From positions 1 through 64,000 of the forward strand of contig NZ_JAAGUY010000023.1 of assembly GCF_010868145.1 (NCBI RefSeq): a DNA stretch of 64,000 nt, given 5' to 3'. Numbering within the stretch: the stretch's first letter is position 1; each line of letters begins with the position of its first letter. Shown in pieces: positions 8,805-17,367 of this stretch. Both the position numbers and the translations under genes were made by a program. The notes below the pieces were generated by a model. That model ran no database searches and was not told where the DNA came from. It saw only the letters and a program-made list of their open reading frames with translations. This DNA is from Nocardia cyriacigeorgica (GTDB lineage Bacteria > Actinomycetota > Actinomycetes > Mycobacteriales > Mycobacteriaceae).

Positions 8805-9940
8805 CGGCCGCCTCCTCTCGGTAGGCCGAGGAGCCGCTCGGCGATGATGTTGCGTTGGATCTCGTTGGTACCGGCGTAGATCGGGCCCGACAGCGAGAAC
8901 AGGTAGCCGTCGGTCCACGGTCCGGCCTGTTCGGCGGTGTCACCGAGCAGATCCAGCGCCGTTTCGTGCATGGCGATATCGAGTTCGGACCAGAACACCT
9001 TGGTGATCGAGGATTCCGCGCCGAGCTTGCCGCCCTCGTTCAGCCGGGTAACGGTGCCGAAGGTGTGCAGCCGATAGGCCTCGCTGCCGATCCAGGCGTC
9101 CACCACGGCATCGCGCGCGGCGGTGCCCGCGTCCTCGGTGCTCGACCACAGCTCGATCAGCCGTTGTGCGGTGGCGCTGAAGCGGCCGGGGCTGCGCAGC
9201 GACAGTCCGCGTTCATTGCTGGAGGTGCTCATGGCGACCCGCCAGCCCTCGTTGGGGGCGCCGATGACATCGGAGTCCGGGACGAACACCTCGTCGAGGA
9301 AGATCTCCGCGAAACCGGGCTCGCCGTCGAGCTGCGGAATCGGGCGCACGGTGACACCCTCGGCGTCCAGCCCGAACATCACGTAGGTGAGTCCGCGATG
9401 CCGTTCGGCTTCCGGGTCACTACGGAACAGGCCGAAGGCCCGGTCCGCGTAGGCCGCACGCGAACTCCACGTCTTCTGTCCGCTCAGCAGCCAGCCGCCG
9501 TCGGTGCGGCGCGCGGTGGAGCGGATACCGGCCAGGTCGCTGCCCGCTTCCGGCTCCGACCAGGCCTGCGCCCAGATGTCGTCGCCGCGGGCCATGCGCG
9601 GCATGATCCGCGCCAGCTGCTCGGGCGTGCCGTGCTCGAACAGGGTGGGCGCCAGCAGGAAGATGCCGTTCTGGCTCACCCTGCCGGGCGCGGCCGCCGC
9701 GTAGTACTCCTGCTCGAACAGCACCCATTCCAGCAGCGATGCGTCACGTCCACCGAACTCTTCCGGCCACGACACCACCGAGTACCTGGCCTCGGCGAGG
9801 GTGTGCTCCCACTCCCGATGCGCCTGGAACCCGGCCTTGGTGTCCATCGACGGCAACGGCTGGGCCGGCTTGTTCGCGGCCAGAAAATCGCGGACCTCCA
9901 ACTGGAAGTCGCGGGTGGCCTTATCCAGATCCAGATCCAC
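8801..9940 (-). CDS. fadE31: Acyl-CoA dehydrogenase, FadE31-like
   Basis: A 379-residue canonical acyl-CoA dehydrogenase. It shows the FAD/substrate signature AWSEPEAGSDLAGIRSTA, the NGQKTW-type segment (LSGQKTWSSRAAYAD) and the C-terminal IYAGTNEIQRNIIAERLLG. It is probably the FAD-binding alpha partner of the two shorter FadE proteins encoded next, with which it overlaps by four bases. In M. tuberculosis FadE31-33 belong to the KstR2 regulon and help degrade the acyl-CoA formed after IpdAB opens ring C. The stop of this gene and the start of fadE32 form ATGA. Confidence 0.82.
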   Translation of the reverse strand: MDLDLDKATRDFQLEVRDFLAANKPAQPLPSMDTKAGFQAHREWEHTLAEARYSVVSWPEEFGGRDASLLEWVLFEQEYYAAAAPGRVSQNGIFLLAPTLFEHGTPEQLARIMPRMARGDDIWAQAWSEPEAGSDLAGIRSTARRTDGGWLLSGQKTWSSRAAYADRAFGLFRSDPEAERHRGLTYVMFGLDAEGVTVRPIPQLDGEPGFAEIFLDEVFVPDSDVIGAPNEGWRVAMSTSSNERGLSLRSPGRFSATAQRLIELWSSTEDAGTAARDAVVDAWIGSEAYRLHTFGTVTRLNEGGKLGAESSITKVFWSELDIAMHETALDLLGDTAEQAGPWTDGYLFSLSGPIYAGTNEIQRNIIAERLLGLPRGGGR

Positions 9941-10843
9941 TTATTTCGCCCCGTTCTGCGTGGCGTCGGCCTGTGCCGAACTCGCCGTGGCCTTCATTGA
10001 TTTGGCGTTCATACCGCCGAGGGAGTCCGCGCCGACCTCCGCGTTGTGGGCGTGCGCGAAATGGTGCAGGCCGAACACCGAGTCCATGCCCGCGCGCATC
10101 CCCATCAGATCCTCGGCCTGGTTGACAGCCTTCTTGGTCAGCGCGAGGCCGAACTGCGGCATGGTCGCGATCTTGTCGGCCAGTGCGAAGGTCTCGGTCT
10201 CCAGCTCCTCGCGCGGCACGACCCGGTTGACCATGCCCCATTCCTTGGCCTGCTCGGCACTGAACCGGTCACCGGTGAACAGGAACTCCTTCGCCGCCCG
10301 CGGACCGAGCACCCACGGATGCGCGAAGTACTCGACACCCGGAATCCCCATCCGGACCACGGGATCGGAGAAGAACGAGTCCTCGGAGGCGACGATGAGA
10401 TCGCATACCCAGGCCAGCATGAGTCCACCCGCGATGCAGGCACCCTGCACCATGGCGATGGTCGGCTTGGGGATCTCGCGCCAACGACGGCACATCCCGA
10501 GGTACACCTCGGTCTCGCGCGCGAAGCGCTGATCGCCACCGACCCGGTCCACGTGATCCCACCACAGGGCGGCCTTGTTCGGGTAACGCACGTGATGGTC
10601 GCGGCCCGGCGTGCCGATATCGTGTCCGGCGCTGAAATGCTTGCCGTTGCCGGCCAGCACGATGACACCGACCTCCGGATCCTCCACGGCCCGCTCGAAC
10701 GCGGCGTCGAGTGCGTAGGTCATCACCGAGTTCTGGGCGTTGCGGTAGTCCGGGCGGTTCATGGTGATGACAGCGACCGCGCCGCGGCGCTCATAGATCA
10801 CCACATCCGGTTCGAACGGCACCGCTGCTTCTTCGGCAGGCAT
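9941..10843 (-). CDS. Enoyl-CoA hydratase/isomerase family protein in the fadD3 operon
   Basis: A 300-residue crotonase-fold protein. The first oxyanion-hole region is GKHFSAGHDIGTPG and the second is GACIAGGLMLAW, with GIPGVEYFAHPW further on. It lies between fadD3 and fadE31 with almost no spacing, so it is probably cotranscribed and KstR2-controlled. It has a C-terminal extension rich in Ala/Ser. The operon around fadD3 in M. tuberculosis does not carry a hydratase at this place, so this gene may supply the hydration step that follows one of the FadE reactions. That role is inference. Confidence 0.8.
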   Translation of the reverse strand: MPAEEAAVPFEPDVVIYERRGAVAVITMNRPDYRNAQNSVMTYALDAAFERAVEDPEVGVIVLAGNGKHFSAGHDIGTPGRDHHVRYPNKAALWWDHVDRVGGDQRFARETEVYLGMCRRWREIPKPTIAMVQGACIAGGLMLAWVCDLIVASEDSFFSDPVVRMGIPGVEYFAHPWVLGPRAAKEFLFTGDRFSAEQAKEWGMVNRVVPREELETETFALADKIATMPQFGLALTKKAVNQAEDLMGMRAGMDSVFGLHHFAHAHNAEVGADSLGGMNAKSMKATASSAQADATQNGAK

Positions 10844-12418
10844 TTACGACTTCTCCTCACGTAGTTGACGTTTGAGCACCTTCCCGGCGGCGCTGTAGGG
10901 CAGCTGGTCGCGGAATTCGACGACGCGCGGCACCTTGAAATTGGCCAGCACGGTGGTGGCGTGGGCGATCACCTGCTCTTCGGTGAGCGCGGACCCGGGT
11001 TTGCGCACGACATAGGCCTTGCCGACCTCACCCATCCGGGTATCGGGCACCCCGATGACGGCCGATTCGGCGACGCCGTCGAGCCGGGCCAGTGCCTGCT
11101 CGATCTCGGCGGGATAGACGTTGAAGCCGCCGCTGATGTACATGTCCTTGAGCCGGTCGGTGATCTTCAGGTAGCCGCGCTCGTCGACGGTGCCGATATC
11201 GCCGGTGTGCAGCCAGCCGTCGGCGTCGATGGTCTCGGCGGTGGCCTTGGGATCATCGAGGTAACCGAGCATGACGTTGGGTCCGCGCAGCAGCACCTCA
11301 CCGGTGGTGTCGATCCGCAGCTCGTAGCCGGCGATGGCGCGACCACAGGTGTTGGCGATGGTTTCGGCGTCGTCCTCGGCTCGGCACATGGTGCCGAAGC
11401 CTGCCGATTCCGACAGTCCGTACGCGGTGATCACCACATCGAAGGCGAGCTCCGAACGCATCCGTTCGATCAGTACCACCGGGACCGTCGCGGCGCCGGT
11501 GACCGCGACGCGCAGCGAACTCAGGTCGTACTGCTGCCTGTCGGGGAACTCGAGGATGGTCTGGTAGATCGTCGGCGGCCCCGGCAGCACGGTGATCTTC
11601 TCCTGGCCGATCATCCGCATCGTCTGCGGCACATCGAACACCACCTGCGGCACGATCGTCGCGCCGGTGACCAGGCAGGCGAGGATGCCCGCCTTATAGC
11701 CGAAGTTGTGGAAGAACGGGTTGACGATCAGGTAGCGGTCCGAGCTGTCGAGCGTCGAGCACTCGACCCACGCGCGCACCACCGACAGCGCCTGCCGCTG
11801 CGCGACCAGCGTCCCCTTGCTGCGTCCGGTGGTGCCCGAGGTGAACAGGATGTCGGCGACGTCGTCGGGGCTGACATCTTCCGCCCGCTCGCGCGCCTGC
11901 TCACGGGTCACCGGCTCGGCAACCCGCGGCAGCTCCGACCAGTCGATTACCCGGGGATCGGCCGAGGCCACCGATGACGACTCGACCGTCATCGGTGCCT
12001 CGACCGGGATGACCACGATGGTCGGGATATCGAGATCAGGCGCGGCGGCCAGCAGTTCGGTGAGCCGCTCGCGCCGTAGGAACGGCCCGGAGATGAACAA
12101 CGCCTTGGCATGCACCCGGCGCAGCACGTCGGCCGCCTCGTCTGCGGTGTAGCGGGTGTTGAGCGGAACCAGCGCCGCGCCGCAGTAGTGCGCGGCCAAT
12201 GCGGCGGTGATCCAGTGATGGGTGTTCGGCGCCCACATCGCGATCCGGTCGCCGCGCTCCACCCCACGTGCGATGAGCGCCCGAGCCACGTCTTGCACCG
12301 CTTCCAGCAACTGTGTCCAGTCCAGGCGTATGTCACCGTCGGCCACGGCCGGTGCGGTGCCGAAGGTGTACGCCGCATCGTGCAGCGCCATCGGGGTGGT
12401 CTGTGCAGGGGTTGTCAC
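10844..12418 (-). CDS. fadD3: FadD3, HIP-CoA ligase
   Basis: A 524-residue acyl-CoA synthetase with all adenylation motifs: P-loop ILFTSGTTGRSKGT, AYGLSESAGF, WLHTGDIG, ITDRLKDMYISGGFNVYPAE, and the C-terminal catalytic lysine region (SAAGKVLKRQL). FadD3 attaches CoA to HIP, the propanoate carrying steroid rings C and D, and so starts the lower pathway; HIP-CoA is the KstR2 inducer in mycobacteria. The identity rests on the family plus its divergent pairing with fadE30 across a KstR2-like palindrome. It heads the minus-strand operon that continues to the fadE33-like gene. Confidence 0.85.
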   Translation of the reverse strand: MTTPAQTTPMALHDAAYTFGTAPAVADGDIRLDWTQLLEAVQDVARALIARGVERGDRIAMWAPNTHHWITAALAAHYCGAALVPLNTRYTADEAADVLRRVHAKALFISGPFLRRERLTELLAAAPDLDIPTIVVIPVEAPMTVESSSVASADPRVIDWSELPRVAEPVTREQARERAEDVSPDDVADILFTSGTTGRSKGTLVAQRQALSVVRAWVECSTLDSSDRYLIVNPFFHNFGYKAGILACLVTGATIVPQVVFDVPQTMRMIGQEKITVLPGPPTIYQTILEFPDRQQYDLSSLRVAVTGAATVPVVLIERMRSELAFDVVITAYGLSESAGFGTMCRAEDDAETIANTCGRAIAGYELRIDTTGEVLLRGPNVMLGYLDDPKATAETIDADGWLHTGDIGTVDERGYLKITDRLKDMYISGGFNVYPAEIEQALARLDGVAESAVIGVPDTRMGEVGKAYVVRKPGSALTEEQVIAHATTVLANFKVPRVVEFRDQLPYSAAGKVLKRQLREEKS

Positions 12419-12465
12419 GGGTTGTCCTCACCGTCGGTGCGGTCAGTAAGACCAGAGTCTTACAA

Positions 12466-12479
12466 AGCAAGTGCTTGGT
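12466..12479. promoter_or_regulatory. KstR2 operator (fadD3/fadE30 divergent promoter)
   Basis: AGCAAGTGCTTGGT matches the published KstR2 motif AnCAAGnnCTTGnT exactly. It lies between divergent fadD3 and fadE30. A TAGGTT hexamer that could be the fadE30 -10 element overlaps its right edge (12479-12484), so bound repressor would cover the promoter. Confidence 0.88.
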
Positions 12480-12495
12480 AGGTTATCCTACCGGC

Positions 12496-13731
12496 GTGGG
12501 TGCGATCCAGACCTCAGAATCCGACACCGGCCGCAACGGCGGGCCGACTTCGGCGATATCGGCTGCTACCGGCGACGATGCCGCCTTCCGCGCGGAGATC
12601 CGGGCATGGCTGACGGAGAACCTGAACGGCGAATACAAGCAGCTGCGTGGCCTCGGCGGTCCCGGCCGCGAGCACGAGGCGTTCGACGAACGGCTGGCCT
12701 GGGATCGCCATCTGGCGGCGTCCGGGTGGACCTGCCTTGGCTGGCCGAAGGAATACGGCGGGCGTGAGGCGACCGTCCGGCAGCAGATCATCTTCCACGA
12801 GGAGTACGCCAAGGCCGACGCGCCCGCGCGGGTCTCTCACGTCGGTGAGGAACTGCTCGGCCCGACCGTGCTCGCCTTCGGTACCGAGGCACAGAAGCAA
12901 CGCTTCCTGCCCGGTATCCGGACCGTCAGCGAGCTGTGGTGCCAGGGCTATTCCGAACCCGGCGCAGGCTCCGACCTGGCCGCCGTCACCACCTCGGCGC
13001 GGCTGGACGGTGACGAATGGTCGATCAACGGCCAGAAGATCTGGACCTCGCTGGCGCACGTTGCCGACTGGTGCTTCGTGGTCGCGCGCACCGAGCCCGG
13101 CTCCAAGCGGCACAAAGGCCTGTCCTATCTGCTGGTTCCCATGAAGCAGCCGGGCGTCACCGTGCGCCCGATCAATCAGCTCACCGGCACCTCGGAATTC
13201 AACGAGGTCTTCTTCGACGACGCTCGCACCACCGCCGACCTGGTCGTCGGCGAGCCCGGTGACGGCTGGCGCATCGCCATGGGCACGCTGACCTTCGAAC
13301 GCGGCATCTCCACCCTCGGCCAGCAGATCCGCTTCGAGCGCGAACTCGCCGGCGTCGAGGAAATGGCCCGCACGACCGGCGCCCTCGACGACCCGCTGAT
13401 CGCCGACCAGATCGATCGCGCCTGGGTCGGGCTGCGGGTACTGCGCGCGCACGCCATGCGCACCATGGAAAACGCGGGTGCCGATGACGGCGGTGGCCAG
13501 GCCTCGGTCGCGAAACTGCTGTGGGCCAACTGGCATCGCGGGCTCGGCGAACTCGCCATGGCTGTCCGCGGAGCGGCGGGCCTGGTGGCCGCCGACGACG
13601 ATCTCGACGAATGGCAGCGGTTGTACCTGTTCACCCGCGCCGACACCATCTACGGAGGTTCGAACGAAGTGCAGCGCAACATCATCTCCGAGCGCGTGCT
13701 CGGTCTGCCGCGGGAGGCTCGTCCGTCATGA
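12496..13731 (+). CDS. fadE30: FadE30, HIP-CoA dehydrogenase
   Basis: A 411-residue acyl-CoA dehydrogenase with the signatures QGYSEPGAGSDLAAVTT, SINGQKIWTSLAHVADW and IYGGSNEVQRNIISERVLGL. FadE30 performs the first dehydrogenation of HIP-CoA in steroid C/D-ring degradation. The GTG at 12496 is preferred: upstream reading-frame sequence runs through the KstR2 operator. There is no ribosome-binding site, and a likely -10 (TAGGTT) ends only 11 bases before the GTG, so the message is probably leaderless or nearly so. Its stop overlaps the ATG of the next SDR gene. Confidence 0.85.
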   Translation: MGAIQTSESDTGRNGGPTSAISAATGDDAAFRAEIRAWLTENLNGEYKQLRGLGGPGREHEAFDERLAWDRHLAASGWTCLGWPKEYGGREATVRQQIIFHEEYAKADAPARVSHVGEELLGPTVLAFGTEAQKQRFLPGIRTVSELWCQGYSEPGAGSDLAAVTTSARLDGDEWSINGQKIWTSLAHVADWCFVVARTEPGSKRHKGLSYLLVPMKQPGVTVRPINQLTGTSEFNEVFFDDARTTADLVVGEPGDGWRIAMGTLTFERGISTLGQQIRFERELAGVEEMARTTGALDDPLIADQIDRAWVGLRVLRAHAMRTMENAGADDGGGQASVAKLLWANWHRGLGELAMAVRGAAGLVAADDDLDEWQRLYLFTRADTIYGGSNEVQRNIISERVLGLPREARPS

Positions 13732-14531
13732 GTGAAAGCGTTTCGTTGTCTGTCGCGCCCGCAGTGGTGGCCGGACATGGTCTGCTGACCGATCGGAAAG
13801 CGGTGGTCACCGCCGCAGCCGGTACCGGTATCGGCTCGGCGACGGCGCGGAGGCTGCTGTCGGAGGGCGCGGACGTCGTCGTCTCCGACTGGCATGAGCG
13901 CAGGCTGGGGGAGACCCGCGCCGAGCTGAGTGCCGAATTCCCCGACCGCAAGGTCGAGGCCATCGTCTGCGATGTGTGCAGCACCGAACAGGTCGACGAA
14001 CTGGTGCGCGGCGCCGCCGCGGCGCTGGGCCGGGTCGACATCTTCGTCAACAATGCCGGCCTCGGCGGTGAGACCCCCGTGGTCGATATGACCGATGAGC
14101 AGTGGGACCGGGTGCTCGATGTGACCCTCAACGGCACCTTCCGCTGCACCCGCGCCGAACTCGCCTACTTCCGCGAGGCCGGCCACGGAGGTGTCGTGGT
14201 CAACAATGCCAGCGTGCTCGGCTGGCGCGCCCAGTACGGTCAGGCCCATTACGCCGCGGCCAAGGCGGGCGTCATGGCATTGACCAGGTGCAGTGCGGTC
14301 GAGGCCGCGGAGCTGGGTGTGCGGATCAATGCCGTCGCGCCGAGCATCGCTCGGCACGCCTTCCTGGACAAGGTCAGCTCCACCGAGCTGCTCGATCGGC
14401 TGTCCGAACGTGAGGCCTTCGGCCGGGCCGCCGAACCATGGGAGGTCGCGGCCACGATCGCCATGCTGGCCAGCGACTACACCACATACCTGACCGGCGA
14501 GATCGTCTCCATCAGCAGCCAGCGCGCTTGA
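13728..14531 (+). CDS. ipdF: Short-chain dehydrogenase, IpdF-like (Rv3559c type)
   Basis: A 267-residue SDR. The cofactor site is TAAAGTGIGSATA, the core motif NNAG lies in IFVNNAGLGGE, and the catalytic Ser/Tyr/Lys are in NNASVLGWRAQYGQ followed by HYAAAKAG. In mycobacteria, IpdF oxidises the hydroxyl on ring C (5-hydroxy to keto) of the ring C/D CoA thioester before ring D opening. It overlaps fadE30 by four bases (ATGA), as the homologous pair does in other actinobacteria. The GTG/ATG choice is clear because of that overlap. Confidence 0.78.
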   Translation: MSESVSLSVAPAVVAGHGLLTDRKAVVTAAAGTGIGSATARRLLSEGADVVVSDWHERRLGETRAELSAEFPDRKVEAIVCDVCSTEQVDELVRGAAAALGRVDIFVNNAGLGGETPVVDMTDEQWDRVLDVTLNGTFRCTRAELAYFREAGHGGVVVNNASVLGWRAQYGQAHYAAAKAGVMALTRCSAVEAAELGVRINAVAPSIARHAFLDKVSSTELLDRLSEREAFGRAAEPWEVAATIAMLASDYTTYLTGEIVSISSQRA

Positions 14532-14763
14532 GCAGCGGCGGTCCCGCCTCTCCGCGTTTCTTGGCCAGACTCAGGTGCTGGATCGGTAGCGCTGGCGAGT
14601 GTCGGTGGGGGTGTGGCCGGGTTAGCCCGTGCCCGGTGAGTTACCCGGACCGTGCGAAATCAGGCATTGCGTGGGAATGCTGGTGTGCTGGCCGAAAAGG
14701 GCGGGTCTTGCTCGGCCGGTTATGCGATGCTGGTTGGGGTCGGGATCGCACACCGGAGGGGCG

Positions 14764-15504
14764 ATGGCTATGGGCCTTGACCGCCGATCTGCCCGAGAAA
14801 AGCCCACACGTGAGCAACTCGAACTCGAGTTGGTGCGTGACGTCGTGCTAGCCAGGCGTAGGCAGGAATCCCTGGTCCTGGCCGCATTGGCCTTCGGTGC
14901 GCAGCTGCTCGCCCACAAGCGCAAATCGACCGTGGCAGCGCGGGCGGGCCGCATTCTCGACTCCTACGCCGTCGACGAGAACGACATCGCCAGTGATCCC
15001 CGCGGTGCGCTGCGCGCCGATATGGCGCGGGAGCGGGCGCGTGCGCGTCGCATCGGGGTGGGCAGCGGTGGTGCGGGCGAGCGGCGCAGGACCGGGCAGA
15101 TCGAACGGCTCTACGAGGTGCGCGCCGATCTGCTCGACGTGGTGCGCAGGTCACGCAAGTTCCGTTTCGACCGCGTCACCTTCTCCGATGAGATCGCTCA
15201 GGGTCTGTGCGCCGCCACCGACAAACTTGTCGTCGGCGCGGATATGGACACCTACCAGGCCTGGCAGCGTGGCATGGTGTTGAAACTGATCGAGGAGCCG
15301 ACGCGGTACGGTCCGCCGCGGGTCATGGCGACCGTCGACGCCGGTCCCGGCCGCAAACCTCTGACGGTCGAATGGGACAGCTGTGAACGGCGATTGGCTC
15401 TGGTGATGCGCATGATGCGCGCCGGAATCTCGCCGATCGTCATCTGCGACCGGCTGCTGGCGGACTTGTCGATGTCGTCGCCGCTGCGGTACTCCGCGCG
15501 CTGA
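14764..15504 (+). CDS. Hypothetical protein, unknown function
   Basis: A 246-residue soluble, Arg/Ala-rich protein that I do not recognise. It is mostly helical by composition. A charged N-terminal helix (REKPTREQLELELVRDVVLA) is followed by a basic middle segment (ERARARRIGVGSGG) and a C-terminal part with an alternating beta-like stretch (PPRVMATVDAGPG) and a helix (RLALVMRMMRAG). Codon use is typical of its neighbours and GGAGGGG stands just before the ATG, so it is a real gene. It stands alone between ipdF and kstR2, about 230 bases from ipdF, and ends 22 bases before the kstR2 operator. Confidence 0.7.
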   Translation: MAMGLDRRSAREKPTREQLELELVRDVVLARRRQESLVLAALAFGAQLLAHKRKSTVAARAGRILDSYAVDENDIASDPRGALRADMARERARARRIGVGSGGAGERRRTGQIERLYEVRADLLDVVRRSRKFRFDRVTFSDEIAQGLCAATDKLVVGADMDTYQAWQRGMVLKLIEEPTRYGPPRVMATVDAGPGRKPLTVEWDSCERRLALVMRMMRAGISPIVICDRLLADLSMSSPLRYSAR

Positions 15505-15522
15505 AAATCTCTACCCACTACC

Positions 15523-15539
15523 CCAAGCAAATGCTTGGT
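15523..15539. promoter_or_regulatory. KstR2 operator of the kstR2 gene
   Basis: CCAAGCAAATGCTTGG is a perfect inverted repeat (CCAAGCA, AA spacer, TGCTTGG). It fits the KstR2 motif with one change (CAAA in place of CAAG). It sits 15 bases upstream of the kstR2 GTG, so it should mediate autorepression. Confidence 0.85.
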
Positions 15540-15553
15540 TGTATTATGGCCGG

Positions 15554-16162
15554 GTGACCGCACCAGACCCGTCCAAATCAGCCCGGCGCAACGAACTGCT
15601 CGGATTGGCGGCCAACCTGTTCGCAGAGCGGGGTCTGCGCGCCACCACCGTGCGCGATATCGCCGACGCGGCCGGAATCCTATCGGGCAGCCTGTACCAC
15701 CATTTCGATTCCAAGGAATCGATGGTCGACGAAATCCTGCGCGGCTTCCTCGACGACCTGTTCGGCCGCTACCGAGAAATCGTCGAGTCCGGGCTGAGTT
15801 CCCGCGACACCCTCGAGGCGCTGGTACTGGCCTCATACGAATCGTTCGACCGCTCGCACGCCGCGGTCGCCATCTACCAGGCCGAGGCCAAACGCCTGCG
15901 CGGCGTCGAACGCTTCACCTACATCGACGAATACAACAAGGAGTTCCGCGCCCTCTGGCATCAGGTGCTCACCAACGGCGTCCGCGACGGCAGCTTCCGG
16001 GCCGAGCTCGATATCGAGCTTGCCTACCGGTTCCTGCGCGACACCGTCTGGGTCGCGGTGCGCTGGTACCAGCCGGGCGGTCCGGTCACCGTAGACAACC
16101 TGGCCAAGCAATATCTGACCATCGTGCTCGACGGGCTGACCGTGCCCGAGCACACCACGTAG
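15554..16162 (+). CDS. kstR2: KstR2, TetR-family repressor of the steroid ring C/D regulon
   Basis: A 202-residue TetR repressor. The N-terminal helix-turn-helix (ATTVRDIADAAGILSGSLYH, then HFDSKESMVDEILRGF) and the C-terminal ligand domain (YRFLRDTVWVAVRWYQPGGP) closely resemble M. tuberculosis KstR2 (Rv3557c). KstR2 represses the genes for the last two steroid rings until HIP-CoA binds. The GTG at 15554 was chosen; a TTG at 15539 in the same frame overlaps the operator and would add five residues without support. It is followed after 10 bases by fadA6, with which it forms an operon. Confidence 0.9.
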   Translation: MTAPDPSKSARRNELLGLAANLFAERGLRATTVRDIADAAGILSGSLYHHFDSKESMVDEILRGFLDDLFGRYREIVESGLSSRDTLEALVLASYESFDRSHAAVAIYQAEAKRLRGVERFTYIDEYNKEFRALWHQVLTNGVRDGSFRAELDIELAYRFLRDTVWVAVRWYQPGGPVTVDNLAKQYLTIVLDGLTVPEHTT

Positions 16163-16172
16163 GAGTCTGTTC

Positions 16173-17360
16173 ATGTCAACACCTTCCGGTTCGCGCCGCC
16201 CCTACACCCCGCTGCGCGAGGCGTACGTGATCGACGCGGTGCGCACCCCCGTCGGCAAGCGCGGTGGTGCGCTGGCCGGCGTGCACCCGGCCGATCTCGG
16301 TGCCGCAGCCCTGCGTGGTCTGCTCGACCGCAACCCGATCGATCCCGGTGTGGTCGATGACGTCATCGTCGGCTGCGTCGACAACATCGGCCCGCAGGCA
16401 GGCAACATCGGCCGCACCGCCTGGCTGGTGGCCGGCTATCCGGAAGAAGTTCCCGGCGTCACGGTGGACCGGCAGTGCGGTTCCAGCCAGCAGGCCATCA
16501 ACTTCGGCGCGCAGGCCATCATGAGCGGTACCGCCGAGGTGATCGTCGCCGGTGGTGTGCAGAACATGAGCGCCATCCCGATCTCGGCGGCCATGCTCGC
16601 GGGTAAGGAATACGGCTACGAATCGCCGTTCGTCGGAGCGCAGGGCTGGGATCACCGCTACGGCACCGGCGAGGTGTCGCAGTTCCACGGCGCGCAGCTG
16701 ATCGCCGAGAAGTGGGGCATCAGCCGCGAGGACATGGAGCGCTGGGCGCTGCGCAGCCATGAGCGCGCCCGCCACGCGATCAAGGACGGCCGCTTCGATC
16801 GCGAGATCGTTCCGGTCGGCGATTTCTGGATCGATCAGGGCCCGCGCGAGACCAGCCTGGAGAAGATGGCCTCGCTGCCCGCGCTCGCCGAGGGCAGCCC
16901 GCTCACCGCGGCCGTCGCCTCGCAGATCTCCGACGGCGCCAGCGCGACCCTGCTCGCCTCCGAGTGGGCGGTGCAGGAGTACGGCCTCACCCCGCGTGCG
17001 CGCATCGTGCACGTCAGCGCCCGCGGCGCCGACCCGATCTTCATGCTCAGCGCGCCCATCCCGGCCACCAAGTGGGCGCTGGAGAAGGCCGGGCTGACCA
17101 TCGACGATATCGATGTGGTCGAGATCAACGAGGCCTTCGCCCCTGTGGTGCTGGCTTGGCTGAAGGAGACCGGCGCGGATCCGGAGAAGGTGAACGTCAA
17201 CGGCGGTGCCATCGCTCTCGGTCACCCGCTCGGCGCCACCGGCGCCAAGCTGTTCGCCACCCTGCTCAACGAGCTCGAGCGGATCAACGGCCGTTATGGC
17301 CTGCTCACCATCTGTGAGGGTGGCGGCACGGCCAACGTGACCATCATCGAGCGGATCTGA
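16173..17360 (+). CDS. fadA6: FadA6, acetyl-CoA acyltransferase (thiolase) of ring C/D catabolism
   Basis: A 395-residue thiolase with the nucleophile in TVDRQCGSSQQ, the histidine motif [15 protein letters not shown] and the C-terminal cysteine in CEGGGTANV. FadA6 cleaves the beta-keto acyl-CoA formed after IpdAB ring opening, releasing acetyl-CoA or propionyl-CoA. TAGGAG lies eight bases before the ATG. It follows kstR2 directly, as in M. tuberculosis (Rv3556c-Rv3557c), which supports the name over that of a general thiolase. Confidence 0.85.
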   Translation: MSTPSGSRRPYTPLREAYVIDAVRTPVGKRGGALAGVHPADLGAAALRGLLDRNPIDPGVVDDVIVGCVDNIGPQAGNIGRTAWLVAGYPEEVPGVTVDRQCGSSQQAINFGAQAIMSGTAEVIVAGGVQNMSAIPISAAMLAGKEYGYESPFVGAQGWDHRYGTGEVSQFHGAQLIAEKWGISREDMERWALRSHERARHAIKDGRFDREIVPVGDFWIDQGPRETSLEKMASLPALAEGSPLTAAVASQISDGASATLLASEWAVQEYGLTPRARIVHVSARGADPIFMLSAPIPATKWALEKAGLTIDDIDVVEINEAFAPVVLAWLKETGADPEKVNVNGGAIALGHPLGATGAKLFATLLNELERINGRYGLLTICEGGGTANVTIIERI

Positions 17361-17367
17361 CCGGCGC

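Noticed and set aside
12313-12495. N-terminal extension of FadE30 from an upstream start
   Set aside because: The extension overlaps the KstR2 operator and promoter and reads through the divergent fadD3 start; the FadE30 family starts near 12496.
15539-15553. TTG start for KstR2
   Set aside because: It lies at the edge of the operator palindrome; the GTG at 15554 matches the length of known KstR2.
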